A stretch of 64,000 bases of DNA. It comes from an uncultured Lachnospiraceae bacterium. GTDB taxonomy: Bacteria > Bacillota > Clostridia > Lachnospirales > Lachnospiraceae. The stretch lies in the NCBI GenBank assembly GCA_947367855.1, contig CANBFE010000004.1, positions 131,989 to 195,988 of the forward strand, read 5' to 3'. Shown here piece after piece: positions 31,789-40,731 of the stretch (positions are counted from its first letter, which is position 1; every line of letters begins with the position of its first letter). The position numbers were made by a program, and so were the translations under genes. The notes beneath the pieces were generated by a model, which was not told where the DNA came from, made no database searches, and saw only the letters and a list, made by a program, of their open reading frames with translations.

Positions 31789-33117
31789 ATGAAGATTCAA
31801 TTGTCAGATCATTTTGATTACAGGAAATTATTGCGATTTACGCTGCCGTCAATTGTCATGATGATTTTTACATCCATTTACGGTGTGGTGGACGGCTTTT
31901 TTGTGTCGAATTTTGTGGGAAAGACACCCTTTGCGGCGGTGAATTTTATCATGCCGTTTCTGATGATTCTGGGGGCGGTGGGATTTATGTTCGGCACAGG
32001 AGGCAGCGCGCTGATTGCCATCACTATGGGAACCGGGGATAAGGAACGCGCAAACAGGCTTTTTTCCCTGTTTGTCTATGTGTCGGCAGTCTGCGGCGTG
32101 GTCATCGGCGTGTTGGGGATTGTGCTGATCCGGCCGGTGGCTGCGCTGCTTGGGGCGGAAGGGGTGCTGTTGGATAACTGCGTGCTGTACGGCAGGGTGA
32201 TTCTGATTGCCCTTCCGGCTTTTATCCTGCAGTATGAGTTCCAGAGCTTTTTTATCACGGCAGAAAAACCGCAGCTGGGCCTTGCAGTCACCGTGGCTGC
32301 GGGAATGACGAATATAATTCTGGACGGGCTGTTTGTGGGCTTTTTACGATGGGGGCTTGCGGGGGCTGCTGCGGCTACGGCCTTCAGCCAGGCGGTGGGC
32401 GGCATTATTCCACTGGTATATTTCAGCCGTCCCAATACCAGTCTGCTGCGGCTCACCGGAACCAGGTTCGACGGCAGGGCCCTGCTGAAGGTCTGTATCA
32501 ACGGATCCTCTGAGCTGATGGCCAATATTTCCATGTCCGTGGTGGGTATGCTCTACAATCTGCAGCTGATGAAGTATGCCGGGGAGGACGGGGTTGCGGC
32601 CTATGGTGTGCTGATGTATGTGAACATGATCTTTTTTGCTGCATTTATTGGCTATTCCGTGGGAGCCGCTCCGGTGGTGAGCTATCATTACGGCGCAGGG
32701 AATCAGGAGGAGCTGAAGGGACTGCTGAAAAGGAGCTTGGTTCTGATCGGCGTTTTTTCCGTGGGCATGTTGGGCCTGGGGGAAGGACTGGCCAGACCTC
32801 TTTCTTTGATTTTTGTGGGATATGACGCGGAATTGTTGGAATTGACTCTGAAAGGATTTTTTGTATACTCCTTTTCGTTTTTGTTTGCAGGAATTGCCGT
32901 GTATGGCTCTTCCTTTTTCACTGCTCTGGGCAACGGTCTGGTGTCTGCGCTGATTTCGTTTCTCAGAACGCTGGTATTTCAGGTGGCTGCGGTGCTGCTG
33001 TTTCCCCTGGTGTGGGGGATTGAGGGCATCTGGATTTCCATTGTGGCCGCGGAGCTGATGGCAGCAGGGGTGACGGTTTTATTTTTATTAAAAATGAGAA
33101 AAAAATACGGTTATTGA
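31789..33117 (+). CDS. MATE family multidrug efflux transporter
   Basis: A 442-residue protein with about twelve membrane segments in two homologous bundles. It begins FDYRKLLRFTLPSIVMMIFT, with VDGFFVSNFVGKTPFAAVNF typical of the first helix pair of clostridial MATE proteins, and has a matching second half (AAPVVSYHYGAGNQEELKGL). MATE pumps export cationic drugs and metabolites in exchange for Na+ or H+. The ATG at 31789 is chosen because GGAGGAGG precedes it; the reading from 31756 lacks one. It is co-transcribed with the MarR gene. Confidence 0.92.
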   Translation: MKIQLSDHFDYRKLLRFTLPSIVMMIFTSIYGVVDGFFVSNFVGKTPFAAVNFIMPFLMILGAVGFMFGTGGSALIAITMGTGDKERANRLFSLFVYVSAVCGVVIGVLGIVLIRPVAALLGAEGVLLDNCVLYGRVILIALPAFILQYEFQSFFITAEKPQLGLAVTVAAGMTNIILDGLFVGFLRWGLAGAAAATAFSQAVGGIIPLVYFSRPNTSLLRLTGTRFDGRALLKVCINGSSELMANISMSVVGMLYNLQLMKYAGEDGVAAYGVLMYVNMIFFAAFIGYSVGAAPVVSYHYGAGNQEELKGLLKRSLVLIGVFSVGMLGLGEGLARPLSLIFVGYDAELLELTLKGFFVYSFSFLFAGIAVYGSSFFTALGNGLVSALISFLRTLVFQVAAVLLFPLVWGIEGIWISIVAAELMAAGVTVLFLLKMRKKYGY

Positions 33118-33159
33118 AAAATTACCTATCCGACAGCCTGATGGGGACACTTATAAGGT

Positions 33160-33173
33160 GTAATCGCGATTAC
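33160..33173 (+). promoter_or_regulatory. Perfect 14-bp palindrome before the second sigma-fusion gene
   Basis: GTAATCGCGATTAC is fully symmetric and lies 24 bases before the ATG at 33197. It is a plausible operator; no clear -10/-35 pair is visible around it. Confidence 0.4.
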
Positions 33174-33196
33174 AGATGCAGAAAGGAAGAAAGCAT

Positions 33197-34807
33197 ATGG
33201 ACGGAAAGGATATCATTCCTTATATCGAACCGGTTTACCGGTTCTGTCACCACAGGCTGAGCAGCTGGCACGACGCAGAAGACCTGGCAGGGGAGATACT
33301 GCTGCATGTTCTGGACGGTATGGAAAAATACAGTGTCAAATCACTGGATGCCTGGGTGTGGCGGATTGCCCATAACCGGTATGCCCGTTATCTGGATGCG
33401 GGGCGTCGGAGCAGGGCCGTTTTTTCCGGTCAGGAATTGTGTGAGGTAGAGGATGATTATTGTCAGATTGATGAAGAGTCGGTGGAGGAGGAATACGAGC
33501 CTGTCTTCAAAAGCCTGCACACGCTTTCTTCCCAGTACAGGAATATTTTTGTAGACTATTATATCCGGGAAATGTCGGTAAAACAGCTGGCTGAAAAATA
33601 TTCCCTGTCGGAAACTACTGTCAAATGGCGTCTCAATGTGGGACGCAGCAGAATCAGGGAAAGAATGGGAGCGAACACAATGGATAAGGTATATCAGAGA
33701 ATTAACTGGAACACCAACAGCTGCAACGGAGCAATGGATTCCGACAGGTATCTTCACACACAGATTTCCAGGGCAATCTGCCAGGCGGCTTACGAGAAGC
33801 CCCTCACCGTGGAGGAGATCAGCCTGTGCACAGGGATCCCCGCCATGTATATCGAAGATGAACTGCCCAGGCTGGAGTATGGGGATGCCGTCAGAAGGAA
33901 CGGAAATAAATACGCCACAGATTTTATCATTTTCCGTTTGAAAGACCGTAAGGAAACCGAGGCTGTTCTGGAATCCATGGTGCATGAAATTGCGGATTAT
34001 TACGAGGACGCGCTGTGGGGAAGCGGACATGACTGCGGCGAAATGGGATTTTACGGCAGTGATTTCGGAATGGAGAGACTGGGGTATATCCTTGTCCCCT
34101 ATCTTATCAGGCAGAAGATCGAAAGGCTGAAAAACGGCAGGCTGCATCTGGCCAACGGTGATTTCCCGCCCAGAAAGGACGGCGGGCATGGATGGTTTGT
34201 GGTGCCCGAAACGCCGGATGACAGGGAGGGCATGGGAGCGCACGCCACAGGCTGCAATATCCAGAGGGTGACGGTTGACGGGGAGCAGCAGGGAAATCTG
34301 TACTATTATTTTGTGGGCAGATATTATGATTACGGACTTTGCAGGAATTACGGCACATTCTGGATGGGAGAAAAGGGCATGCCTGTCAAATGCCCCGGCG
34401 GAGTGGTCCCGGAGGGGCTGCTTGATGAGGAGGAAACTGCACGGTTGCTGAGCAACAATCTGATTCGAAAGGAGGGAACTGCCTATAAAATGAACTTCCC
34501 CTGCTTTACCAGGGAGGAATTCCGGAAATTCTGCGGCCTGTATGACCGGGAGGATGAAAAACTGGACCAGCTGCTGTCCCGGTGGATTCGGTCAGTGCGC
34601 AGGAGCTTTGAAGGTTTTGTGCCCAAACGCCTGCACAGCCAGATCAATCAGTGGATCTTCGTTTACTGCGGAGAGATTGTGGGACAGGTGGTTGAGGAGC
34701 TTATCCGCAGGGGAAAACTGGAGAAACCCGAAGGGATAATGTCTGAAAACGGAAAACCTCTGGTTAACGGTATTTTCTATGTGGAAGGAGATTTTATGCC
34801 GGTGTGA
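33197..34807 (+). CDS. ECF-type sigma factor fused to a large C-terminal domain (paralog 2)
   Basis: A 536-residue protein with the same layout as the one at 29420. Sigma region 2 is seen in WHDAEDLAGEILLHVLDGME and SLDAWVWRIAHNRYARYLD. Region 4 is MSVKQLAEKYSLSETTVKWR. The linker starts MDKVYQRINWNTNSCNGAMD, and the winged-helix-like block KPLTVEEISLCTGIPAMYIE then KYATDFIIF aligns with RPVTETELAKALGVPAAFVE then VYTDFILF of paralog 1. The C-terminal region has a Tyr/Gly-rich part (NLYYYFVGRYYDYGLC) not obvious in paralog 1. The ATG at 33197 follows AAAGGAAG. No anti-sigma gene is adjacent. A 14-bp palindrome sits just upstream. Confidence 0.85.
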   Translation: MDGKDIIPYIEPVYRFCHHRLSSWHDAEDLAGEILLHVLDGMEKYSVKSLDAWVWRIAHNRYARYLDAGRRSRAVFSGQELCEVEDDYCQIDEESVEEEYEPVFKSLHTLSSQYRNIFVDYYIREMSVKQLAEKYSLSETTVKWRLNVGRSRIRERMGANTMDKVYQRINWNTNSCNGAMDSDRYLHTQISRAICQAAYEKPLTVEEISLCTGIPAMYIEDELPRLEYGDAVRRNGNKYATDFIIFRLKDRKETEAVLESMVHEIADYYEDALWGSGHDCGEMGFYGSDFGMERLGYILVPYLIRQKIERLKNGRLHLANGDFPPRKDGGHGWFVVPETPDDREGMGAHATGCNIQRVTVDGEQQGNLYYYFVGRYYDYGLCRNYGTFWMGEKGMPVKCPGGVVPEGLLDEEETARLLSNNLIRKEGTAYKMNFPCFTREEFRKFCGLYDREDEKLDQLLSRWIRSVRRSFEGFVPKRLHSQINQWIFVYCGEIVGQVVEELIRRGKLEKPEGIMSENGKPLVNGIFYVEGDFMPV

Positions 34808-34837
34808 ATTCCGGAGCGTTATTTAGAAAAAGTTCAC

Positions 34838-34866
34838 TTGTACACAGCCCCGTTTTCAAGTATACT
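34838..34866 (+). promoter_or_regulatory. Promoter of the ClpX gene
   Basis: TTGTAC (34838-34843), 17-base spacer, TATACT (34861-34866), about 115 bases before the ATG at 34981. Confidence 0.5.
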
Positions 34867-34980
34867 GTGAAAGAAGGAATAGACAGAGGAAAGAAAATGC
34901 AGCACAGCCCGGAACCCGGCGTTTGGGACGAATCCTGAAAATGCCGGATTCCCGGTTGGGCGGAAACGGGGAAACGAAAA

Positions 34981-36531
34981 ATGTCAGACTTATATAAGGA
35001 AAAGGACGAAAACGAGGGCAAAACGGAAGAGAAGAAGGACGGGGAGGACAGGATAGACCTGACAGAAGGCCATGAGGATGCCTCCGCCACCAAAAATGCA
35101 GGGAAAAGCGACAACAAGGACTACGAAGATGTCTGCTTTGTCTGCCGCCGTCCCGAGAGCAAGGCGGGCAGGATGTTCAAGCTGCCCAACAATATCTGTG
35201 TCTGCAATGACTGCATGCACAGAACCATGGAGACGGTGAGCCAGTTTGATTACCAGGGGATGTTAAACAATCCACAGCTGCAGAACGAACTGGACCAGCT
35301 GTCCAAACAGGGCGGTTTTCCCAACATCAGCTTTGTGAATATGGCAGATCTGCGGGGGGACGGCGGCATTCCCAACAAGCAGAAGCTGAAAAAGAAGAAA
35401 AAGGAAGGAGAACAGGCGCCGGTTCTGAATATCCGGGATATTCCCGCTCCCCATAAAATCAAGGCAAGCCTGGACGAGTATGTGGTAGGCCAGGAGCACG
35501 CCAAAAAGGTGATTTCCGTTGCAGTCTATAATCACTACAAGCGCGTGGCAACTGGTACCATGGACAATATCGAAATCGAGAAATCCAATATGCTGATGAT
35601 CGGCCCCACCGGCTGCGGCAAAACCTACCTGGTAAAGACACTTGCCAGGTTACTTGACGTGCCTCTTGCCATTGCGGACGCAACCTCCCTGACGGAGGCG
35701 GGGTATATCGGCGACGATATTGAGTCCGTGGTGTCCAAGCTGCTTGCGGCTGCGGACAATGATGTGGAGAAGGCGGAGCAGGGCATCATCTTCATTGACG
35801 AGATAGACAAGATTGCAAAGAAAAAGAACACCAACAGCCGGGACGTCAGCGGTGAGAGCGTGCAGCAGGGGATGCTGAAGCTTCTGGAGGGGGCGGAGAT
35901 CGAGGTGCCCGTGGGGGCAAACAGCAAGAATGCCATGGTGCCTCTTGCCACTGTGAACACCAGGAATATTCTCTTTATCTGCGGAGGCGCATTCCCGGAT
36001 TTGGAGGAGGTCATCAGGGAGCGGCTGCGCAAATCCGCTTCCATCGGCTTTAACTCGGAGCTGCGGGACAAGTACGATAAGGAGAAGAATATCCTGGAGA
36101 AGGTGACAGTGGAGGATATCCGGAAATTCGGCATGATTCCGGAGTTCATCGGCCGTCTGCCCATTATCTTCACACTGCGTGGACTGACCAGGGAAATGAT
36201 GGTGAAGGTATTGAAGGAGCCCAGGAATGCCATATTGAAGCAGTATCAGAAACTGCTGGAGCTGGATGAGGTGAAGCTGGAGTTTACGGAGGATGCCCTG
36301 GAGGCGATTGCGGACAAGGCCATGGAACGGGACACCGGCGCCCGGGCCCTGCGCTCCATCATAGAGGAATTCATGCTGGACATTATGTACGAGATTCCCA
36401 AGGATGACAATATCGGCAGGGTTACCATCACAAAGGAATACATTCAGGGCACAGGAGGCCCCCTCATTGACATTCGCAGCAACCAGATTCTGGAGAATCC
36501 GGATAATCTGAAGCAGATCATCGGCAGCTGA
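34981..36531 (+). CDS. clpX: ClpX-type AAA+ unfoldase, long form, without clpP
   Basis: A 516-residue hexameric unfoldase that feeds substrates to ClpP. The N-terminal zinc domain has C52-x2-C55 and C75-x2-C78 (VCFVCRRPESKAGR, then NICVCNDCMH). Then come Walker A GPTGCGKTYLVKTL, pore loop GYIGDD, Walker B IIFIDEID, the ClpP-docking IGF tripeptide in SASIGFNSE, and sensor 2 TGARALRSII. It is about 95 residues longer than usual, from an acidic 50-residue N-terminal extension and a long Lys-rich linker (KQKLKKKKKEGEQ). Neither clpP nor tig is beside it, unlike the normal operon, so this may be a second ClpX with its own adaptor or substrate set. The family call is firm; the paralog status is inference. 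Confidence 0.88.
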   Translation: MSDLYKEKDENEGKTEEKKDGEDRIDLTEGHEDASATKNAGKSDNKDYEDVCFVCRRPESKAGRMFKLPNNICVCNDCMHRTMETVSQFDYQGMLNNPQLQNELDQLSKQGGFPNISFVNMADLRGDGGIPNKQKLKKKKKEGEQAPVLNIRDIPAPHKIKASLDEYVVGQEHAKKVISVAVYNHYKRVATGTMDNIEIEKSNMLMIGPTGCGKTYLVKTLARLLDVPLAIADATSLTEAGYIGDDIESVVSKLLAAADNDVEKAEQGIIFIDEIDKIAKKKNTNSRDVSGESVQQGMLKLLEGAEIEVPVGANSKNAMVPLATVNTRNILFICGGAFPDLEEVIRERLRKSASIGFNSELRDKYDKEKNILEKVTVEDIRKFGMIPEFIGRLPIIFTLRGLTREMMVKVLKEPRNAILKQYQKLLELDEVKLEFTEDALEAIADKAMERDTGARALRSIIEEFMLDIMYEIPKDDNIGRVTITKEYIQGTGGPLIDIRSNQILENPDNLKQIIGS

Positions 36532-36613
36532 GGCACGGGTACAGGACGGTATACAGAGTCATAATCGTGCAAAAAGCGGAAGGAAAAAATGCAGCAGTCA
36601 GGAGGATAAGGCC

Positions 36614-38191
36614 ATGGGGATTTACGTGAATCCGGGAAATACCGCGTTCAAAGAAGCCGTAAATTCATTGATTTATGTGGATAAAAGCGAATTAATTTCC
36701 TATATGAATCAACGCCTGAATACAGTACAGAAAAATATATGCGTCAGTCGGCCCAGGTACTTCGGCAAGTCCATGGCCGCTGACATGCTTGTGGCCTATT
36801 ACAGCAGGGGCTGTCGTTCAAAAGCTTTGTTTTCGGGCAGAAAAGCGGAAAAAGGGGCTTCTTTTTCCAGGCATTTGAACCGGCACAATGTAATCAGGCT
36901 GGATATGCAGCGCTTTCTGGAGTCCGGCAGGGGACTTGCCACATATATTGCGGAAATTGAGCGGAAGGTGATAAGGGAACTGCGGGAGACATTTCCCCGA
37001 TGCTCCGGTTTCGGGGAGGAGGACAGACTCAAGGAAGCTTTTGAGCAGATTTTCCGCCGGACAAAGAAGCGTTTTATTTTTATTATAGATGAGTGGGACT
37101 GGGTATTCCGCACGGCCAGGGAGCAGAGAGAGGCCCACAGGGCGTATCTGGACTTCCTGGGAGGTCTGCTCAAGGGAGCGGAGTATGTGGAACTGGTGTA
37201 TATGACAGGGATTCTGCCTGTGAAAAAGTATGGGGAAGATTCCTTACTGCCTGATTTTGAGGAAGATTCCATGATGGCTCCCGGGGAACTGGCCGGTATG
37301 TTCGGATTTACCGGGGAGGAAGTCCGTGCGCTCTGTCTGGAGAAAGGCGTTAATTTTGCAGAGATGAGGACCTGGTATGACGGATATTTCCTGGACGGCC
37401 TGCACATATACAATCCAAAGTCGGTGACCGAGGCCCTTAGACAGGGAAAATTCAAAGTTTACTGGACCAGAATGGAGACTTACGGCGTGCTGAGGGAGTA
37501 CGTGGACCAGGGCGTTGACGGGATGCGGGAAGCTGCCGTGGGTATGTTGGGGAACGGGCGCTGCCGGATCAATTTCCGGAGATTCCGGAATGATATGGTT
37601 ATGTTTTACACAGGGGACGATGTCCTCGTATTTTTGGTGCATCTGGGTTATCTGAGTTTTGACGGGGAGAGGGGAGAGGTTTTTATCCCCAATCAGGAGA
37701 TCAGGCAGGAATGGTGGAAGCTGCTTGAGGAACCGGAATGGAGCGGTCTGGCTTACGCGCTGAACCGTTGGGAAAAGCTGTTGGAGCGCACCCTGGCGCT
37801 GGACGGGGACGGAGTGGCAGAGGAGATGGAGGCAATTCACAGCCGGACTGAGTCTCTTCTGTGCTATGATAATGGGTATGCCCTGGCAGGCACTGTCCTG
37901 ATAGCCTACCATGGCGTAATGAAATATTATGAAAAACCGATTGTGGAACTGTTTTCCGGTAAGGGCATTGTGGATATAGCCTATCTGCCAAGACAGCATG
38001 AGGAACATCCGGCCCTGGTGGTGGAGCTGAGGTGGGATCAGTCCGGGCCGGGAGCCATCTGGCAGATCTGGAGTAAGACGCACGCCGCCTGGCTTCGGGG
38101 ATACAGGGGAGATATTCTTCTGGTGGGCATCAACTATGACCGAAAGCTGAAACGGTATACCTGTGTCATTGAGGCCTGGAGAAAAGAATAA
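36614..38191 (+). CDS. AAA-ATPase-like protein with C-terminal PD-(D/E)XK nuclease domain
   Basis: A 525-residue protein of the AAA-ATPase_like/DUF1703 type, common in gut Firmicutes and Bacteroidetes. The N-terminal half opens with an IYVDKSELI motif, has a Walker A variant RPRYFGKSM and a Walker B-like FIIDEWDWVFR. The C-terminal third has GKGIVDIAYLP and ALVVELRWDQ, the D-x(n)-E-x-(R/K) pattern of the nuclease fold, with R where K is usual. The role is unknown; genomes often carry many copies. A truncated relative starts at 63699. The start follows AGGAGG. Confidence 0.88.
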   Translation: MGIYVNPGNTAFKEAVNSLIYVDKSELISYMNQRLNTVQKNICVSRPRYFGKSMAADMLVAYYSRGCRSKALFSGRKAEKGASFSRHLNRHNVIRLDMQRFLESGRGLATYIAEIERKVIRELRETFPRCSGFGEEDRLKEAFEQIFRRTKKRFIFIIDEWDWVFRTAREQREAHRAYLDFLGGLLKGAEYVELVYMTGILPVKKYGEDSLLPDFEEDSMMAPGELAGMFGFTGEEVRALCLEKGVNFAEMRTWYDGYFLDGLHIYNPKSVTEALRQGKFKVYWTRMETYGVLREYVDQGVDGMREAAVGMLGNGRCRINFRRFRNDMVMFYTGDDVLVFLVHLGYLSFDGERGEVFIPNQEIRQEWWKLLEEPEWSGLAYALNRWEKLLERTLALDGDGVAEEMEAIHSRTESLLCYDNGYALAGTVLIAYHGVMKYYEKPIVELFSGKGIVDIAYLPRQHEEHPALVVELRWDQSGPGAIWQIWSKTHAAWLRGYRGDILLVGINYDRKLKRYTCVIEAWRKE

Positions 38192-38227
38192 AGTACCTAT
38201 TGCAGAAAGAAAGTTTACAATTGTATC

Positions 38228-38279
38228 TTGACATTCTCCGAATCTGTGGTAATATTAACATATGAACAATAATTCATAT
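38228..38279 (+). promoter_or_regulatory. Metal-pump promoter with ArsR/SmtB-type operator
   Basis: TTGACA (38228-38233), 16-base spacer, TAATAT (38250-38255). At 38260-38279 ATATGAA and TTCATAT form an inverted repeat that contains TGAACAATAATTCA, very close to the known SmtB/CadC box TGAACA-N2-TATTCA. It covers the likely transcription start. No ArsR-family gene is in the window, so the repressor acts from elsewhere. Confidence 0.65.
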
Positions 38280-38315
38280 AAGCCATTGTACACAAAAGGG
38301 AAGAGGAGGATCACC

Positions 38316-38537
38316 ATGAAGAAGACATACAAGATTGAAGTGGACTGCGCGAACTGCGCCCTGAAGATGGAGGAAGCGGCGAAGAAGGTGGAAGGGGTTC
38401 AGGAGGCCACCGTGAGCTTTATGACCCAGAAGATGAAAGTGGAGTTTGCGGAAGGGGCGGAAGAGAAAGCCGTCATGCAGACCGTGCGCAGGGCCTGCAA
38501 AAAGGTGGAGGACGACTGCGAGATCTTCCTGGACTGA
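38316..38537 (+). CDS. Heavy-metal-associated (HMA) domain protein
   Basis: A 73-residue single-domain metallochaperone-like protein with the ferredoxin-like HMA fold. The metal-binding motif is DCANCALKMEEA, with CxxC in place of the fuller GMTCxxC of copper chaperones. The rest follows the family (KVEGVQEATVSFMTQKMKVEF). It probably hands a soft metal ion to the P-type ATPase encoded next, which itself lacks an N-terminal HMA domain; the two look like one pump split into two genes. The ATG follows GAGGAGGA. A frame from 38262 would start inside the operator and is rejected. Confidence 0.88.
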   Translation: MKKTYKIEVDCANCALKMEEAAKKVEGVQEATVSFMTQKMKVEFAEGAEEKAVMQTVRRACKKVEDDCEIFLD

Positions 38538-38590
38538 CAGACTGTTTCCGGGGGATTATTTTGAATCAAATATATTTTGCTGCTGTAAAG

Positions 38591-38637
38591 GGGCTGTCGG
38601 AAAAGAGCTGTATCACAATATTTCCGAAGCCTCTTTT
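38591..38637 (+). terminator. Possible attenuator between HMA and P-ATPase genes
   Basis: GGCTGTCGGAAA pairs imperfectly with TTTCCGAAGCC (38621-38631), followed by TCTTTT. This would lower transcription into the ATPase relative to the small HMA protein. Confidence 0.4.
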
Positions 38638-38701
38638 GGGGTAAAAGTGTGCCGGGTCTTATCCATGAAACCGGCAGGAAGGAAAAACAGGGTGAGGGAA
38701 G

Positions 38702-40648
38702 ATGACAAAGAAGCAGAAAAAAGTGTTGTACCGTATTATTGTGGCGGCCGTTCTCATGGTTGCGCTGCATTTTGTGCCGGTGGAGGGATATCCCAGGTTT
38801 GCCCTTTACCTGGTTCCCTATATTGTCATAGGGTATGATATCCTGCGCAAGGCTGCGTTGGGAATTATCCATGGGGAGGTTTTTGACGAGAATTTCCTGA
38901 TGGCTGTGGCCACAGTGGGGGCCATGCTCCTTGGCGTGTACAATGAGTCCAACGGTATGGAGGGAGAATTTGCCGAAGGGGTGGCGGTTATGCTGTTCTA
39001 CCAGATCGGCGAGCTGTTCCAGGCGGTTGCGGTGGGAAAGAGCCGCCGGAATATCAGCGCTCTGATGGATATTCGCCCGGATTATGCAAATGTCGAGAAT
39101 GAGGACGGCAGCCTGGAGCAGGTGGATCCTGAGGACGTGGAGGTTGGCACAGTGATTGTGGTACAGCCCGGGGAAAAAATACCCATTGACGGCATAGTGA
39201 CGGAGGGCGTCTCCACTCTGAATACCAGCGCCCTGACCGGGGAAAGCGTTCCCAGGGATGTTGCGGAGGGCGGGGAGGTCATCAGCGGCTGTGTGAACCT
39301 GTCCGGCCTTCTGCGGGTGAGGACCACGAAGGAATTCGGGGAGTCCACGGTTTCCAAGATTCTGGACCTGGTGGAAAATTCCAGTATGAAGAAGGCCAGG
39401 ACGGAGAATTTTATCACGAAATTTGCCAGATACTATACCCCCGCAGTATGTTACAGCGCTTTGGCCCTGGCTGTGGTTCCGTCTGTGGTCAACCTGCTTA
39501 TGGGGAATCCTGCAGGATGGAGCACCTGGATTATAAGGGCATTGACTTTCCTGGTCATCAGCTGTCCCTGTGCGTTGGTGATTTCCATTCCCCTGAGCTT
39601 TTTCGGAGGAATCGGCGGCGCGTCTGCCTGCGGTATTCTGGTGAAGGGCTCCAATTATCTGGAAGCCCTGGCCCGGACAAAGTATGTGGTATTTGACAAG
39701 ACGGGAACGCTGACCCAGGGAGTATTCCGGGTGACGAAGGTATATGCCGCGCCGGAGTTTGCGGAGAAGACCCGGGGAGCGGAACCGGAAGGAGGGGCTG
39801 AGGATGCCTCCGAAAGAAAGCTTCTGGAACTGGCCGCATACGCGGAGAGCTATTCCAACCACCCCATCAGCAAGAGTCTGCAGGAGGCCTGGGGGGAGAG
39901 GATTGACAAAGCCCTGGTGGGGCAGGTGGAGGAAAAAGGCGGACACGGCGTAACGGCGCAGGTCATGGGAATGCAGGTTGCGGCAGGGAATTTCAGGCTG
40001 ATGGAAAGCCTGGGCATATCCTATGAGAAAAACGTGGATGTGGGAACAGTGGTCCATGTGGCGGTGGACGGCGCCTACGGGGGCTATATTCTGATTTCCG
40101 ACGTGGTGAAGGAGCAGGCAAAGGAGGCTGTGGCCGCCCTGAAGGCAGCAGGGGTCAGAAAGACTGTCATGCTTACGGGCGACAGCAAGGCCACGGCGGA
40201 ATATGTGGCAGAACAGCTTCAGCTGGACGAGGTGAAAAGCGAGCTGCTTCCCGGGGATAAAGTGGAGGCGGTGGAAAGTCTGCTGGCGCAGAAATCCGAC
40301 AAGTCGAACCTGGCCTTTGTGGGTGACGGCATCAATGACGCGCCTGTCCTGTCCAGGGCGGACATCGGCGTTGCCATGGGCGCTCTGGGTTCCGATGCGG
40401 CCATCGAGGCGGCGGATATCGTGCTCATGGACGACAATCCCATGAAGCTTGCCCTGGCCATACGCATCTCCAGAAAATGCCTCCGCATTGTCTACGAGAA
40501 TATTGTGTTTGCCCTGGCGGTGAAGGCGATATGCCTGCTTCTGGGGGCCATTGGCATTGCCAATATGTGGATTGCCATTTTTGCCGACGTGGGGGTTATG
40601 GTGCTGGCTGTGTTGAACGCCATCCGCTGCCTGCGGGTTAAGATGTGA
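38702..40648 (+). CDS. Heavy-metal P1B-type ATPase, probable Zn/Cd/Pb exporter
   Basis: A 648-residue P1B-type pump. It starts directly with membrane helices, with no HMA domain. Motifs: TGESVPR in the actuator domain, CPC in SCPCALVISIP, DKTGTLTQG with phosphorylated Asp332, a HP dipeptide in YSNHPISKSL, MLTGDSKATAEY and GDGINDAPVL. The C-terminal helices have a Lys (LAVKAICLLLGAIG) and an Asp (IFADVGVMVLAVLNA), the pair typical of the zinc/cadmium/lead subgroup (P1B-2), not of copper pumps. It probably exports zinc or cadmium. It follows the HMA gene in one transcript controlled by the ArsR-type operator. Confidence 0.93.
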   Translation: MTKKQKKVLYRIIVAAVLMVALHFVPVEGYPRFALYLVPYIVIGYDILRKAALGIIHGEVFDENFLMAVATVGAMLLGVYNESNGMEGEFAEGVAVMLFYQIGELFQAVAVGKSRRNISALMDIRPDYANVENEDGSLEQVDPEDVEVGTVIVVQPGEKIPIDGIVTEGVSTLNTSALTGESVPRDVAEGGEVISGCVNLSGLLRVRTTKEFGESTVSKILDLVENSSMKKARTENFITKFARYYTPAVCYSALALAVVPSVVNLLMGNPAGWSTWIIRALTFLVISCPCALVISIPLSFFGGIGGASACGILVKGSNYLEALARTKYVVFDKTGTLTQGVFRVTKVYAAPEFAEKTRGAEPEGGAEDASERKLLELAAYAESYSNHPISKSLQEAWGERIDKALVGQVEEKGGHGVTAQVMGMQVAAGNFRLMESLGISYEKNVDVGTVVHVAVDGAYGGYILISDVVKEQAKEAVAALKAAGVRKTVMLTGDSKATAEYVAEQLQLDEVKSELLPGDKVEAVESLLAQKSDKSNLAFVGDGINDAPVLSRADIGVAMGALGSDAAIEAADIVLMDDNPMKLALAIRISRKCLRIVYENIVFALAVKAICLLLGAIGIANMWIAIFADVGVMVLAVLNAIRCLRVKM

Positions 40649-40668
40649 CGGAAAGACGCAGCAGGGGC

Positions 40669-40697
40669 TTGCCCAATCGCTGAAAAACGTTTATACT
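40669..40697 (+). promoter_or_regulatory. Promoter of the DUF6056 gene
   Basis: TTGCCC (40669-40674), 17-base spacer, TATACT (40692-40697). Confidence 0.5.
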
Positions 40698-40731
40698 TTT
40701 GTTAGTGTATTTGAGTAAGGAGGAGCATCAC

